Assembly: GCF_003852895.1 (NCBI RefSeq)
Contig: NZ_QUSW01000007.1
Coordinates: 295,411 to 359,410, forward strand
Direction of reading: 5' to 3'
Origin: Rhizobacter terrae
GTDB taxonomy: Bacteria > Pseudomonadota > Gammaproteobacteria > Burkholderiales > Burkholderiaceae_C
Length of the DNA stretch: 64,000 nt
The notes under the pieces are model-generated. The model saw nothing but the letters and a program-made list of their open reading frames with translations, had not been told where the DNA came from and did no database searches. Numbering within the stretch: the stretch's first letter is position 1; every line of letters starts with the position of its first letter. The translations under genes were made by a program, and so were the position numbers. Shown one piece after another: positions 44,327-54,112 of the stretch.

Positions 44327-45433
44327 ATGCTGACCGGCCCTCAAATCATCGTCCTCGCCACGCCCGTGTTCTTCCTGCTGATCGGGATCGAATTCCTGGT
44401 CGGATGGAGGCGCGGCAAGAACACCTACCGCCTCAACGACGCGATGAACAGCATCGGCCTGGGCGTGCTCAGCCAGATCACCGGCGTGTTCAGCAAGCTG
44501 TTCGCCGTGGGCATCTACACCCTGGTGTTCGAGCACGCGTCCATCTGGCAGCTCAGCGACAAGTCGCTGTGGGTGTGGATCACCGGACTCATCGCCTACG
44601 ACTTCTGCTACTACTGGCTGCACCGCGCCGGCCACACGGTGGCGCTGTTCTGGGCGGCGCACGTGGTGCACCACCAGAGCGAGGACTACAACCTGTCCAC
44701 CGCCTTGCGCCAGACCTCCAGCGGCTGGATCGGCGGCTGGCTGTTCTACCTGCCGATGGCGGTCATCGGCTTCCCGCCGCTGGTGTTCGCGGTGGTGGCG
44801 CTCGTCGACCTGCTCTACCAATACTGGGTGCACACGCAGCAGATCGGCAAGCTGGGCTGGTTCGACCGCTGGTTCTGCGCGCCCAGCAACCACCGCGTGC
44901 ACCATGCGGTGAACGACAAGTACCTGGACAAGAACTACGGCGGCATCCTCATCATCTGGGACCGCATGTTCGGCAGCTTCATCGAGGAAGACGACCACGA
45001 GGCCATCGTCTACGGCACGCGCGGGCCGCTGCGCAGCTGGAACCCGGTGTGGGCCAACCTGCACAACTACGCGGACATGCTCAAGGACTCCTGGCATGCG
45101 GCCAGCTGGATGGACAAGCTGCGCGTGTGGTTCAAGCACCCCGGCTGGCGGCCGGCCGATGTGGCGGCACGCTTTCCGAAGGAGCCGTTCGACATCACGA
45201 AGGTGAGCCTGTACGACCCGTCGATGTCCAAGGGCGCGGCGTGGGCGGCGGCGTTGCTGTTCTTCCTGGTGCTCAACGGCACCACTGCCTTCCTGTGGAA
45301 CGAGCACCTGCTGAGCCTGCCCCAGAAGCTGGCCGCCGCAGCAGCCATCGTCGCGGGCCTGTGGGCAGTGGGTGTGCTGTGCACGCCACGGGTACATGCC
45401 ATACCTGCAAAAGGGGTAACCATCCGGGCTTGA
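44327..45433 (+). CDS. Sterol desaturase/fatty acid hydroxylase superfamily membrane protein
   Basis: A 368-aa inner-membrane protein from ATG 44327. Histidine boxes of the non-heme diiron hydroxylase family are present: HRAGH, HVVHHQSEDYN and HRVHH. Around five to six hydrophobic segments, two of them after the catalytic part near the C-terminus. It should hydroxylate or desaturate a lipid; the substrate is unknown. The stop TGA overlaps the -35 of the next promoter. Confidence 0.9.
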   Translation: MLTGPQIIVLATPVFFLLIGIEFLVGWRRGKNTYRLNDAMNSIGLGVLSQITGVFSKLFAVGIYTLVFEHASIWQLSDKSLWVWITGLIAYDFCYYWLHRAGHTVALFWAAHVVHHQSEDYNLSTALRQTSSGWIGGWLFYLPMAVIGFPPLVFAVVALVDLLYQYWVHTQQIGKLGWFDRWFCAPSNHRVHHAVNDKYLDKNYGGILIIWDRMFGSFIEEDDHEAIVYGTRGPLRSWNPVWANLHNYADMLKDSWHAASWMDKLRVWFKHPGWRPADVAARFPKEPFDITKVSLYDPSMSKGAAWAAALLFFLVLNGTTAFLWNEHLLSLPQKLAAAAAIVAGLWAVGVLCTPRVHAIPAKGVTIRA

Positions 45434-45457
45434 CGCCGGTCTGGCCCCGCCTAGACT
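45430..45457 (+). promoter_or_regulatory. Sigma-70-like promoter of the 134-aa protein gene
   Basis: TTGACG (45430-45435), a 16-bp spacer and TAGACT (45452-45457), with transcription predicted near 45464, about 24 bp before the ATG. A strong AAGGAGG ribosome site follows at 45475-45481. It is one of the better promoter matches in the window. Confidence 0.6.
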
Positions 45458-45487
45458 GAGGTCGTCTTTCCGACAAGGAGGGTGCCC

Positions 45488-45892
45488 ATGGCGATCAAGC
45501 GGATGACCAAGCAGGACCTGCCGCATTCCCTGGGGGCGTTCAAGCCGGTGGGCCACGTGCTCCTGGCTTTGCGCGACGAGGACACGGCGCGCGATGCGGA
45601 ACGCGCGCTGCACGAGGCAGGCTTCGACCAGGAAGACGTTCTCCATTTCACGGCCGGTGAACATGAAGGCCGCATGGACGCGATGCTCGACCACGCCAGC
45701 GATTTCGCGGGCTTCGGCTACGAGATCGTGCTGATGCGACGCTACAAGAAGCTGTCGGCCGAAGGCTGCCGGTGGCTGCTGATCTACGCGCCCAACGACG
45801 TGGAAGCCGAGACCGTGGGCGACATCGCGCGGCGCTTCGGCTCGCCGATGGCGGTGAAGTACCACCGTCTGGTGGAAGAAGACCTGATCTGA
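45488..45892 (+). CDS. Uncharacterised 134-aa protein
   Basis: Starts at ATG 45488 behind a near-perfect ribosome site. The product begins MAIKRMTKQDLPHSLGAFKP and has an alternating alpha/beta pattern (HVLLALRDEDTARDAERALHE, then DVLHFTAG), reminiscent of general-stress proteins that carry a short ferredoxin-like domain. No catalytic motif or signal peptide. Convergent with ruvB, four bases apart. Strong expression signals suggest a stress or housekeeping role; the function is not known. Confidence 0.75.
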   Translation: MAIKRMTKQDLPHSLGAFKPVGHVLLALRDEDTARDAERALHEAGFDQEDVLHFTAGEHEGRMDAMLDHASDFAGFGYEIVLMRRYKKLSAEGCRWLLIYAPNDVEAETVGDIARRFGSPMAVKYHRLVEEDLI

Positions 45893-45895
45893 GGT

Positions 45896-46951
45896 CTAGG
45901 ACTCGAACAGGTCGCCGGCCGACTTGGGCGGTGCGACGCCCAGGTGCCTGAACGCGGCCAGCGTGGCGATGCGTCCGCGCGGCGTGCGCTGCAGGTAGCC
46001 CTGCTGGATCAGGTAGGGCTCGATCACGTCCTCGATGGTGTCGCGCTCTTCGCCGATGGCGGCGGCGACGTTGTCCAGCCCCACGGGGCCGCCGTCGAAG
46101 CGGTGGATCACGGCTTCGAGCAGCTTGCGGTCCATCACGTCGAAGCCTTGCGGATCCACGTCGAGCATGGCGAGCGCCTTGTCGGCGATGGCCTTGCTGA
46201 TCTTGCCGTTGCCCTTCACGTCCGCATAGTCGCGCACGCGGCGCAGCAGGCGGTTGGAGATGCGCGGCGTGCCGCGTGAGCGGCGGGCGATCTCGAAGGC
46301 GCCTTCATCGTCGATGGGCACGTTCAGCAGCCCCGACGAACGGTGCACGATGCGCGCCAGTTCCTCGGCCGTGTAGAACTCCAGCCGCGCAACGATGCCG
46401 AAGCGGTCGCGCAGCGGGTTGGTGAGCATGCCGGCGCGGGTGGTGGCGCCTACGAGGGTGAAGGGCTGCAGGTCCAGCTTGATCGAGCGGGCCGCGGGAC
46501 CCTCGCCGATCATGATGTCGATCTGGTAGTCCTCCAGCGCGGGGTACAGGATCTCCTCGACCACCGGGCTCAGCCGATGGATCTCGTCGATGAAGAGCAC
46601 GTCGTTGCGCTCGAGGTTGGTGAGGATGGCGGCCAGGTCCTTGGGCTTTTCAAGCACCGGCCCGGAGGTCTGCCGCAGGTTCACGCCCAGCTCGTTGGCG
46701 ATGATGTGCGAGAGCGTGGTCTTGCCCAGCCCCGGCGGGCCGAAGAGCAGCACATGGTCCATCGCCTCGCTGCGCATCTTCGCGGCGCCAATGAAGATTT
46801 CCAGCTGCTCGCGCGCCTTGGACTGGCCGACGTAGGACGCCAGCTCCTTGGGCCGCAGCGCCCGCTCGATGGCCTCCTCGTTGGGCGAGGCGGGCGCCGC
46901 GCTCACCACGCGGCGGGAGGCGGGGCTGAAGTCGTCGGTCTGGATGCTCAT
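45896..46951 (-). CDS. ruvB: Holliday junction branch migration helicase RuvB
   Basis: A 351-aa AAA+ helicase from ATG 46951. Walker A is [11 protein letters not shown], Walker B LFIDEIHR, sensor region [18 protein letters not shown], and a C-terminal winged helix ending [14 protein letters not shown]. It drives branch migration with RuvA. In most Burkholderiales ruvA and ruvB are close; here about 3.9 kb with a metal-handling gene group on the other strand separates them. Confidence 0.97.
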   Translation of the reverse strand: MSIQTDDFSPASRRVVSAAPASPNEEAIERALRPKELASYVGQSKAREQLEIFIGAAKMRSEAMDHVLLFGPPGLGKTTLSHIIANELGVNLRQTSGPVLEKPKDLAAILTNLERNDVLFIDEIHRLSPVVEEILYPALEDYQIDIMIGEGPAARSIKLDLQPFTLVGATTRAGMLTNPLRDRFGIVARLEFYTAEELARIVHRSSGLLNVPIDDEGAFEIARRSRGTPRISNRLLRRVRDYADVKGNGKISKAIADKALAMLDVDPQGFDVMDRKLLEAVIHRFDGGPVGLDNVAAAIGEERDTIEDVIEPYLIQQGYLQRTPRGRIATLAAFRHLGVAPPKSAGDLFES

Positions 46952-46999
46952 CCAGTGATTATCCGGCGGCACCGGGACCGGCTGGCACAATCCGGTGCG

Positions 47000-47449
47000 A
47001 TGTCTTCCCGGTCCTGGTCCTCACGCTTTGCGCTGTGGGCGGCGGTCTTCGCACTGCTGCTCAAGGCCGGCGTGCCCATGGCCGCGGCGATGGCGGCGTC
47101 CTTGCAGGGCGTGGCGACGGCCGAGGTGTGCCCGGTGTACGGTGTGGCGCTGCCTGGGCCGGCCGACGGGCATGCGCACCACCACCATCACCACGACCAC
47201 GGGGTGCATGCCTCGAATGACGGCAGTGGCCCGAAGGAGGACCACTCCAGGCACGAGCTGGCGGCCCACGGCGACCATTGCGCGCTCACCGCGCTGGCGG
47301 CCTTCGCGGGGCCGGATGATGTGGCCGTCAGCGTCGCCCCCGCGGCCCGGTTCACGGCCGCGCTGCCTCCCCGCCACACCGAATCCGTCCCCGATGCCTG
47401 CGCGCTCTGGGTGGCGCGCATGAAGCACGGGCCTCCCGCTTCCGCCTGA
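47000..47449 (+). CDS. DUF2946-family histidine-rich protein
   Basis: A 149-aa protein from ATG 47000. A hydrophobic N-terminal segment (about 10-35) suggests export or anchoring; a His-rich run ([10 protein letters not shown], 58-67) and further His pairs follow, with conserved cysteines at C44 and C94. DUF2946 proteins are commonly encoded beside copper-related TonB receptors. The arrangement with the receptor and a copper chaperone supports metal binding, most likely copper. Confidence 0.85.
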   Translation: MSSRSWSSRFALWAAVFALLLKAGVPMAAAMAASLQGVATAEVCPVYGVALPGPADGHAHHHHHHDHGVHASNDGSGPKEDHSRHELAAHGDHCALTALAAFAGPDDVAVSVAPAARFTAALPPRHTESVPDACALWVARMKHGPPASA

Positions 47450-47561
47450 TCGTCACGCCGCTGCCGGCCTCTGGGTGCCGCCTCCTTCGAGGCGCAGTGC
47501 CCGGCCGGCCATCGTCATCGAATCCACCGGCCTCGCGCATGGCGCCAGGCCGGCTCAGGCC

Positions 47562-49898
47562 ATGAAGATTCCATCATCACGATTTCGCCTGCGAAGTTGG
47601 CAGGCGACGCTGGCGGCCGCCTTGCCACTGCTGGCCCACGCGCAGGCAGACCCGCAGTTCGCGGCCGCCGACACCACCGACGCGAGCGGACGCCCGTTGA
47701 AGAAGCTGGGCGTGGTCACCATCACCGGCGGGCGCACCACCTCGCTGCCCTCGCAGATTCCCACCACCATCGAAGGCATCACCGCCGAGGAGATCGCGCA
47801 GAAGGTCAATGCCACCGACGCCGAGGACGCGCTGAAATACCTGCCCAGCCTGCTGGTGCGCAAGCGCTACATCGGCGACTACAACCACGCCGTGCTGTCC
47901 AGCCGCGCCTCGGGCACGGGCAACAGCGCGCGGTCCATGGTGTATGCCGATGGCATCCTGCTGTCGAACTACCTGGGCAACGGCGCGAGTTTCACGCCGC
48001 GCTGGGGGCTGGTCACGCCCGAGGAGATCGAGCGCGTGGACGTGCTCTATGGGCCGTTCTCTGCCGCCTACCCGGGCAACTCGGTCGGCGCGGTGGTGGA
48101 CTACGTCACCCGCATGCCCACGCGCTTCGAGGCGCATGCCAAGGTGGGTGCCTTCACGCAGCCCTTCGACCTCTATGGCACGCACGCCACCTACCGCGGC
48201 TGGCAGGGCAGCCTGTCCATCGGCGACAAGGCTGGCGACTGGTCGTGGTGGGCCAACGTGAACCGGCTCGACAGCAATGGTCAGCCCCTGACCTTTGCCA
48301 CGCGGCTGGTGAGCGCGGGCAAGGCGCCGGACCCGGCCATCGACACGCCGGTGAGCGGCGCCGTGCCGGGCAAGGACAAGAGCAACCAGGACTGGCTGCT
48401 GCTGGGCTCGGGCACCCAGTACCACACGGTGCAGGACCATGCCAAGCTCAAGCTGGCCTACGACTTCGGCGACGCGGTGCGGCTGGCCTACACGCTGGGG
48501 CTGTGGGACGACCGTTCGGCGGGGCAGGCGCAAAGCTACCTGCGGCGCCCGGACGGCTCGGCGTTCTACAGCGGCACGGCCAACATCGGCGGACGCGACT
48601 ACACCCTCGGGGCCAGCGACTTCGCGCCATCGCGCGACAGCCTGTCCCATGTGATGCACGGCCTGTCGCTGGGCAGACGCAGCGGCGGCAGCGTGGACTG
48701 GGAGCTGGCCGCCAGTTCGTACACGATGAACAGCGACCTCGCGCGCACGCCCACCGTGGCCAGACCGGCGGCTGATGCCGGCGGTGCCGGCCGCATCACC
48801 GATGGCCATGGCACCGGGTGGGACACGCTGTCGCTCAAGGCCATCCTGCGGCCCTCGGCCGAGCATCAGGCCGACTTCGGTATCCAGCGCGAGAGCTACC
48901 GCTGGCGGCAGGCGATCAGCAACGCGGCCGATTGGCTGGGTGGTGCGGCGACCACGCCGGTGTCCAGCTTCAAGGGCAACACCGAGCTGCGCAGCGTCTA
49001 TGCGCAGGACGCCTGGACCTTCTCTCCACGCTGGAAGGCGGTGCTGGGCGGCCGGCTGGAGAACTGGGTCGCCACCGGCGGCGCGAAGACCACGGCTTCC
49101 GGGACTGCCGCGTTCCCGGACCGCAACGAGGACCACGTGTCGCCCAAGGCGGCGCTGGGCTTCCAGCTGACCGACGACTGGACGCTGAAGCTGTCCACCG
49201 GCCGTGCGGTGCGCATGCCGACGGTGGCGGAGCTGTACCAGGGCAACGGCAATGGCGACCCCGTGAGCAACCCGGACCTCAAGCCCGAGCGCTCCTGGAC
49301 CACGGAGCTCAGCGCCGAGTGGTCCACCGGGACCCGCCGCCTGCGTGCCACCTTGTTCCACGAAGACACGCGCGATGCGCTCTACGCGCAGGCCATCGCC
49401 GGCACGTCGCCGGTGGTCAACAGCACGCAGAACATCGACCACCTGCGCACGCTGGGCGTGGAGGCGGTGTTCGATGGGCAGGACCTGGTGATCAAGGGCC
49501 TGGACCTGCTGGCCAGCGTCACCTACGCGGACTCGACCATCCTTGCCAACAGCTCCTACGTGAGCGCGCCGGGCGACACGATCGGCAAGCAGCAGCCGCG
49601 CGTGCCGAAGTGGCGGGCGAGCCTCGTGTCCACTTGGCGCGTCAGCGAGCGTTGGAGCACCAGCTTCGGCGCGCGCTACGGCGGGCGGCAGTACGGCACG
49701 CTCAACAACAGCGACCCGAACGGCTTTGCCTACCAGGGGTTCTCGAAGTTCTTCACCACCGACTGGCGCATGACCTGCAAGCTCGACAAGTCATGGACGG
49801 TGGCGCTGGGCATCGACAACCTCAACAACGCGCAGTACTGGAATTTCCACCCCTATCCGCAACGCACCTACAGTGCGGAGCTGAAATACGATCTGTGA
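47562..49898 (+). CDS. TonB-dependent outer membrane receptor (probable metal uptake)
   Basis: A 778-aa protein from ATG 47562 with a signal peptide (cleavage near AHAQA, about 25-29). A TonB-box-like VVTITG precedes the plug domain (ITAEEIAQKVNATDAEDALKYL ... VLYGPFSAAYPG), then a 22-strand-type barrel ending in YSAELKYDL with the terminal aromatic/hydrophobic pattern. Placement between DUF2946 and a PCu(A)C chaperone gene suggests copper as substrate, but zinc or a chelate is possible. Confidence 0.92.
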   Translation: MKIPSSRFRLRSWQATLAAALPLLAHAQADPQFAAADTTDASGRPLKKLGVVTITGGRTTSLPSQIPTTIEGITAEEIAQKVNATDAEDALKYLPSLLVRKRYIGDYNHAVLSSRASGTGNSARSMVYADGILLSNYLGNGASFTPRWGLVTPEEIERVDVLYGPFSAAYPGNSVGAVVDYVTRMPTRFEAHAKVGAFTQPFDLYGTHATYRGWQGSLSIGDKAGDWSWWANVNRLDSNGQPLTFATRLVSAGKAPDPAIDTPVSGAVPGKDKSNQDWLLLGSGTQYHTVQDHAKLKLAYDFGDAVRLAYTLGLWDDRSAGQAQSYLRRPDGSAFYSGTANIGGRDYTLGASDFAPSRDSLSHVMHGLSLGRRSGGSVDWELAASSYTMNSDLARTPTVARPAADAGGAGRITDGHGTGWDTLSLKAILRPSAEHQADFGIQRESYRWRQAISNAADWLGGAATTPVSSFKGNTELRSVYAQDAWTFSPRWKAVLGGRLENWVATGGAKTTASGTAAFPDRNEDHVSPKAALGFQLTDDWTLKLSTGRAVRMPTVAELYQGNGNGDPVSNPDLKPERSWTTELSAEWSTGTRRLRATLFHEDTRDALYAQAIAGTSPVVNSTQNIDHLRTLGVEAVFDGQDLVIKGLDLLASVTYADSTILANSSYVSAPGDTIGKQQPRVPKWRASLVSTWRVSERWSTSFGARYGGRQYGTLNNSDPNGFAYQGFSKFFTTDWRMTCKLDKSWTVALGIDNLNNAQYWNFHPYPQRTYSAELKYDL

Positions 49899-49909
49899 GG
49901 ATCACGACC

Positions 49910-50374
49910 ATGAAGACCATCAAGACTCTCGCCGCCGTGGCGGCACTGGCGTTGGCATCGGGCCTGGCCTGGGCCCACGGCTACAAGGCGGGTGCGATCA
50001 GCATCGGCCATCCCTACGCCGCGGCCACCTTGCCCGGCCAGCCCACGGGCGGCGTCTACCTGCGGCTGGACAACCAAGGCGCGGACGACAAGCTGCTCTC
50101 GGCCAGCACCACCGTCTCCAAGAGCGTGCAGATGCACATGAGCAACATGGACGGCGACGTCATGCGCATGCGCGAGGTGGACGCCATCGAGCTGCCCGCG
50201 AAGAAGCAGGTGGAGCTCAAGCCTGGTGGTTCGCACATCATGCTGGTGGGGTTGAAGGCGCCGCTGAAGGAAGACGACAGCTTTGCGCTGACGCTCAAGT
50301 TCGAGAAGGCGGGGACGGTGGTGGTGGACGTGAAGGTGCAGCGGGTGATGCCGGGCGCCGAGCACAAGCACTGA
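49910..50374 (+). CDS. Periplasmic copper chaperone PCu(A)C
   Basis: A 154-aa protein with a signal peptide (cleavage after AWA, near residue 22). The copper-binding motif H(M)x10Mx21HxM is exact: H76, M87, H109 and M111. A His-rich tail (EHKH) adds possible metal ligands. PCu(A)C proteins deliver Cu(I) to cytochrome oxidase CuA sites. It follows the receptor gene by 11 bp, so uptake and delivery are likely co-expressed. Confidence 0.94.
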   Translation: MKTIKTLAAVAALALASGLAWAHGYKAGAISIGHPYAAATLPGQPTGGVYLRLDNQGADDKLLSASTTVSKSVQMHMSNMDGDVMRMREVDAIELPAKKQVELKPGGSHIMLVGLKAPLKEDDSFALTLKFEKAGTVVVDVKVQRVMPGAEHKH

Positions 50375-50381
50375 TGCCGCG

Positions 50382-50816
50382 ATGACGACCTTGCCTCCGA
50401 TCGCGATCACTTCGTTCGAGCCTTCGCACATCCCGCAGGCTCGTGCCTTGTGGCAGCAATCGGATGGCGTGGGTCTGAGCAGCGCCGATGAGCCGCCGGC
50501 GCTGTCGGCCTTCCTCGCACGCAATCCTGGCCTCAGCTTCGTGGCCTGGCGGGAAGGCGAGGTGGTCGGCACCATCCTGTGCGGGCACGACGGACGGCGA
50601 GGCCTCATCCACCATCTGGTTGTTGCCGAGTCATGCCGGCGCCTGGGGCTGGGGCGGCTATTGCTTCGGCATGGCCTCTCTGGGCTTGCCCGCGAAGGCA
50701 TCGAGAAGGCCCACCTGCTGGTGTTTCAGTCCAACGAGTCCGGCAAGGCCTTCTGGCGCACGGTGGGCGCCGAAGATCGCAGCAGCGTGCTGGCGCTGTT
50801 CTCGATCGCCACCTAG
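50382..50816 (+). CDS. GNAT-family N-acetyltransferase
   Basis: A 144-aa protein. The acetyl-CoA-binding segment is [20 protein letters not shown] and the fold is complete (strands [20 protein letters not shown], then [21 protein letters not shown]). Substrate unknown. It is seven bp after the copper chaperone gene and shares a CTAG stop tetranucleotide with the convergent ruvA. Confidence 0.9.
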   Translation: MTTLPPIAITSFEPSHIPQARALWQQSDGVGLSSADEPPALSAFLARNPGLSFVAWREGEVVGTILCGHDGRRGLIHHLVVAESCRRLGLGRLLLRHGLSGLAREGIEKAHLLVFQSNESGKAFWRTVGAEDRSSVLALFSIAT

Positions 50817-51385
50817 CGGGCCAGCGCCTTCAGCGCCAGCTTGATCCCATCGCTCACGCTCACATCCGCCGGCAGGTTCTTCAGCGCCGCAGCGGCTTCG
50901 CGGTCGCTGTAGCCCAGCGCAACCAGCGCCTGCAGGATGTCGCCCTGCGCGTCGTTGGCCACGGCGGTGGGCACCGTCAGCGCATCGCCCAGCTTGCCCT
51001 TGAGCTCCAGCAGCAGCCGCTCGGCGGTCTTCTTGCCGATGCCCGGCACCTTCACCAGCCGGCCGCTTTCCTGCAGGCTCACGGCCTGAGCCAGCTCGGT
51101 CACGCTCAGCCCGGAGAGGATGGACAAGGCCGTGCGCGGCCCGATGCCCGAGATCTTCACCAGTTGCCGGAAGGTGCTGCGCTCCTCATGCGTGAGGAAG
51201 CCGAAGAGCACCTGCGCATCCTCTCGAACCACGAAATGCGTGAGCAGCGTGACGCGCTCGCCCAGCCCCGGCAGGTTGTAGAAGCTGCTCATGGGCACGT
51301 CGACTTCGTAGCCGACGCCGTTCACGTCGATGAGCAGTTGCGGGGGGGTCTTTTCGGCGAGAACGCCGGTGAGTCGTCCGATCAT
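50813..51385 (-). CDS. ruvA: Holliday junction DNA-binding protein RuvA
   Basis: A 190-aa protein: N-terminal OB fold ([23 protein letters not shown]), tandem helix-hairpin-helix motifs ([17 protein letters not shown] and [17 protein letters not shown]) and a C-terminal RuvB-contacting domain ([11 protein letters not shown]). It binds four-way junctions. The last bases overlap the GNAT gene by four. Confidence 0.97.
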   Translation of the reverse strand: MIGRLTGVLAEKTPPQLLIDVNGVGYEVDVPMSSFYNLPGLGERVTLLTHFVVREDAQVLFGFLTHEERSTFRQLVKISGIGPRTALSILSGLSVTELAQAVSLQESGRLVKVPGIGKKTAERLLLELKGKLGDALTVPTAVANDAQGDILQALVALGYSDREAAAALKNLPADVSVSDGIKLALKALAR

Positions 51386-51410
51386 CGGCGCATTATCTGC
51401 GCCGTCAGGC

Positions 51411-52064
51411 TCAGCGGCGGAACAGTCCCAGCCGCTGCGCTTCCAGTGCCGCTTCTGCGCGCGAGCTCACGTTGAGCTTGCGGTAGATCTGCTTCACGTA
51501 GTCGGCAATCGTGTGGCGCGACAGGTTCAGCTGCACGCCGATCTCGGGCAGCGTGAAGCCCTTGGCCACGCGCAGCAGCACCTCGTTCTCGCGCTCGGTG
51601 AGCGACACGTGCGGCATGTTCTGTGGCCGCTCCTGCGGGCGCGACTGCGCCGCGAAGTAGGAGATGACGCGCCGGGCGATCGAGGGAGACAGCGGCGGCT
51701 CGCCCTGGCTCATGCGCTTGAGCTGCTCGGCGATGAGTTCGCGCGCCTGTTCCTTCAGCAGGTAGCCGAAGGCGCCGGCCTGCAGCGCAGGGAAGAGATG
51801 GTCGTCGTCGTCGTGGATGGTCACGACTACCGACTGCGCCTCGGGCTGCGACTCGCGCAGCGCCGCGACCACGTCCACGCCCGAGCCGTCGGGCAGGCCC
51901 AGGTCCACCAGGGCCAGGTCGAACTTCACCGCGGTGATCAGTTCCAGCGCATCGTGCACGCGGGCCGCCTCGGAGATGAGCGACTGCGGAAACACTTGAA
52001 GCACCAGTTGCTTCATCCAGGCACGGATTTCAGGCAGGTCTTCGAGCAGCAGGATGTTGTTCAT
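51411..52064 (-). CDS. NarL/LuxR-type response regulator
   Basis: A 217-aa protein from ATG 52064. Receiver domain ([13 protein letters not shown], phospho-acceptor in [13 protein letters not shown]) and a LuxR helix-turn-helix ([41 protein letters not shown]). Partner of the kinase gene just upstream on the same strand, 95 bp away. Target genes are not evident; the divergent phoH-ybeY pair is nearby. Confidence 0.93.
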   Translation of the reverse strand: MNNILLLEDLPEIRAWMKQLVLQVFPQSLISEAARVHDALELITAVKFDLALVDLGLPDGSGVDVVAALRESQPEAQSVVVTIHDDDDHLFPALQAGAFGYLLKEQARELIAEQLKRMSQGEPPLSPSIARRVISYFAAQSRPQERPQNMPHVSLTERENEVLLRVAKGFTLPEIGVQLNLSRHTIADYVKQIYRKLNVSSRAEAALEAQRLGLFRR

Positions 52065-52159
52065 GGCGGTGGTCCGGTCAGGGTCGCGCGCGGCCGCGGC
52101 CAAGCCGCGACAACGCACTCCCGGATGCTACAGCGTGAGTGCCCACTGTGGGCGGCGGA

Positions 52160-54001
52160 CTACAAGGGCAGCGTGAGCCTTATCACGGTGCCGTATCCGG
52201 GTCCCGACTCCACCAGGCACTGCCCCTGCAACTGCTTGGCGCGGTGCTTCATGCTGGACATGCCGTGGCCGCGGTCGAGCTTGCCGTCCAGCTCCATGGG
52301 GATGCCCTTGCCGTTGTCCTGCACCAGCAGCCCGAAGTCCCTCTCGCCGACGCTGGATCGCACCTTGCAGTGCGATGCCCCGCTGTGCTTGATGATGTTG
52401 CTCACCGCCTCGCGCAGGATGCGGGTGGTCTGCACATAGGCCCGTGCCGGCAGCAGGTGCTCGATTTCCTCCGACGGGCCCTTCCAGTCGGTCTCGATGT
52501 TGGCCTGTCCCAGGCGCAGCACCGTCTCGGCGCGCCAGTCGGCCAGCGCATCGGCCAGGCGCACCGGCTTGCCGGTGAGGCCGCGAACCGACAGGCGCAT
52601 TTCCTCCAGCGCCTCGCGCGCCAGGGTGGAGATGCGCTCGCTCTCGCTGGTGTGCACGATGGTCAGCAGCTTGGCGCCCAGGTCGTCGTGCAGGTCGGCG
52701 GCGATGCGCTTGCGCTCCTTCTCGGTCACCTGCTCCACCCGCAGCTCGGACAGCTGCGCGAAGTTGCGCTCGATCTCGGCGGTGATCTCCTTGACGCGGT
52801 CTTCCAGACTCGAACGGTTCGCCTCGGCCGACTTCAGCGCATGGGCGAAGACTTGCAACAGCCGGATGCCCACGGCCATGAACAGCAGCGGCAGCACGAA
52901 GTGGGTGAGCGACATGCGCGGAGAAGGCAGTACCTGCAGCTGGATGCCCATCTCGACCAGCAGCGTGAAGCACACGCCAGCCAGGATGAGCAGCATCGGG
53001 CCGAAGTCCATGCGCCGCTGCCGCCACGTCATGGTGAGGTACAGCGCCATGGCCGCGAAGACTTCCAGCGTGAGCAGCGAATACCAGGCATTGGCGACGA
53101 GGAAGATGCGGGTCGGGCCTCCCATCACCAGGGTCAGCGGCATCAGCAGGCACTGGATCACCAGCGCACCCTCGATGAAGCGCGAGCGCAACGCCGCATG
53201 GCTCAGCAGGAACTGCACCGCGCAGGCCACCAGCGGCGGGTACAGGCAGGCGCCGACGAATTCGATGCTGGCCGTTTCCAGCGGCAGCTCACGCCACCAT
53301 ACCCGGGCCGACATCAGCACCCAGCCCACCAGCAGCAGGCCGAAGTACAGCAGCGAGGCCTCGCCGCGGTTCACCCACCACAGGCCCAGCATGAAGCTGC
53401 CCAGGATGAACAGCGCCAGCGAGGCCAGCTCCACCGTCTGCACGCTCCAGAAGAGCTGGCTGCGCTGCTCGGCGGCCAGCTCGGACAGCACCCCGACCTT
53501 GATCTCCGACAGGCCGCCGGCCCGCTGGCGGGCACCCACGCGCTGCAAGGCGGAGCCCACGACGCGCACGTCCAGCACGTTGCCCTGCGGCTTCAGCCAT
53601 GCGATGGGCAAGGTCACCAGGTGCGAGTACTGGCAATTGCGGGTCATCGGCTCGCGCAGGCTGCCGCCGCTGTAGATGCGCTGGCCGTTGAGGTGAACCT
53701 CGACGTTGGTGCAGGCGCGGTCGATGTAGGCGGCCAGCAGCTCGCTGGACGGCGTGCCCGGCGGGATGTCGAAGGTGGTGCGGTACCAGACGCTGCCGTC
53801 GTAGCGCGGGCGGCTTTGCGACCAGTCGTCGGGCAGCTTCACCTGCTGCGTGGTCACGCTGTCGGGAAACTCCAGGCCGGCGCTGTTGACGCTGGCGGCC
53901 TGGTTGATGACCACGGGCGCGGCCGATGCCAGCGCCCCCAGGACGAGCAGGCCCAGGGCCAGCAGGGTCCGGCAGATGAAGAGGAGGGTGCGCGGCAGCA
54001 T
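52160..54001 (-). CDS. 7TMR-DISM-type sensor histidine kinase (NarX/DesK class)
   Basis: A 613-aa protein from ATG 54001. A signal-peptide-like start ([19 protein letters not shown]) is followed by an extracytoplasmic beta-sandwich domain (about 30-170), seven membrane segments (about 185-390), a coiled coil, a HisKA_3 domain with the phospho-acceptor in [14 protein letters not shown] and an HATPase (NIIKHSG, DNGKGI, GHGMSSM). It pairs with the LuxR-type regulator downstream. The ligand is unknown; many such sandwiches bind carbohydrates. Confidence 0.9.
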   Translation of the reverse strand: MLPRTLLFICRTLLALGLLVLGALASAAPVVINQAASVNSAGLEFPDSVTTQQVKLPDDWSQSRPRYDGSVWYRTTFDIPPGTPSSELLAAYIDRACTNVEVHLNGQRIYSGGSLREPMTRNCQYSHLVTLPIAWLKPQGNVLDVRVVGSALQRVGARQRAGGLSEIKVGVLSELAAEQRSQLFWSVQTVELASLALFILGSFMLGLWWVNRGEASLLYFGLLLVGWVLMSARVWWRELPLETASIEFVGACLYPPLVACAVQFLLSHAALRSRFIEGALVIQCLLMPLTLVMGGPTRIFLVANAWYSLLTLEVFAAMALYLTMTWRQRRMDFGPMLLILAGVCFTLLVEMGIQLQVLPSPRMSLTHFVLPLLFMAVGIRLLQVFAHALKSAEANRSSLEDRVKEITAEIERNFAQLSELRVEQVTEKERKRIAADLHDDLGAKLLTIVHTSESERISTLAREALEEMRLSVRGLTGKPVRLADALADWRAETVLRLGQANIETDWKGPSEEIEHLLPARAYVQTTRILREAVSNIIKHSGASHCKVRSSVGERDFGLLVQDNGKGIPMELDGKLDRGHGMSSMKHRAKQLQGQCLVESGPGYGTVIRLTLPL

Positions 54002-54112
54002 GGGCGGCGATTGTGCAGGATGCCCGGCGTTTTCAGGCACCCGGATGGCTGCATGGCGCGGGCGGATTTCACAAGCGGCGACAATGCGGCCCCGACAGAC
54101 CCTTCCTGCACC

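Noticed and set aside
47173-47202. Histidine codon run read as a possible cloning tag
   Set aside because: It lies within a coherent DUF2946 protein with other metal ligands and natural neighbours; no vector sequence is present.
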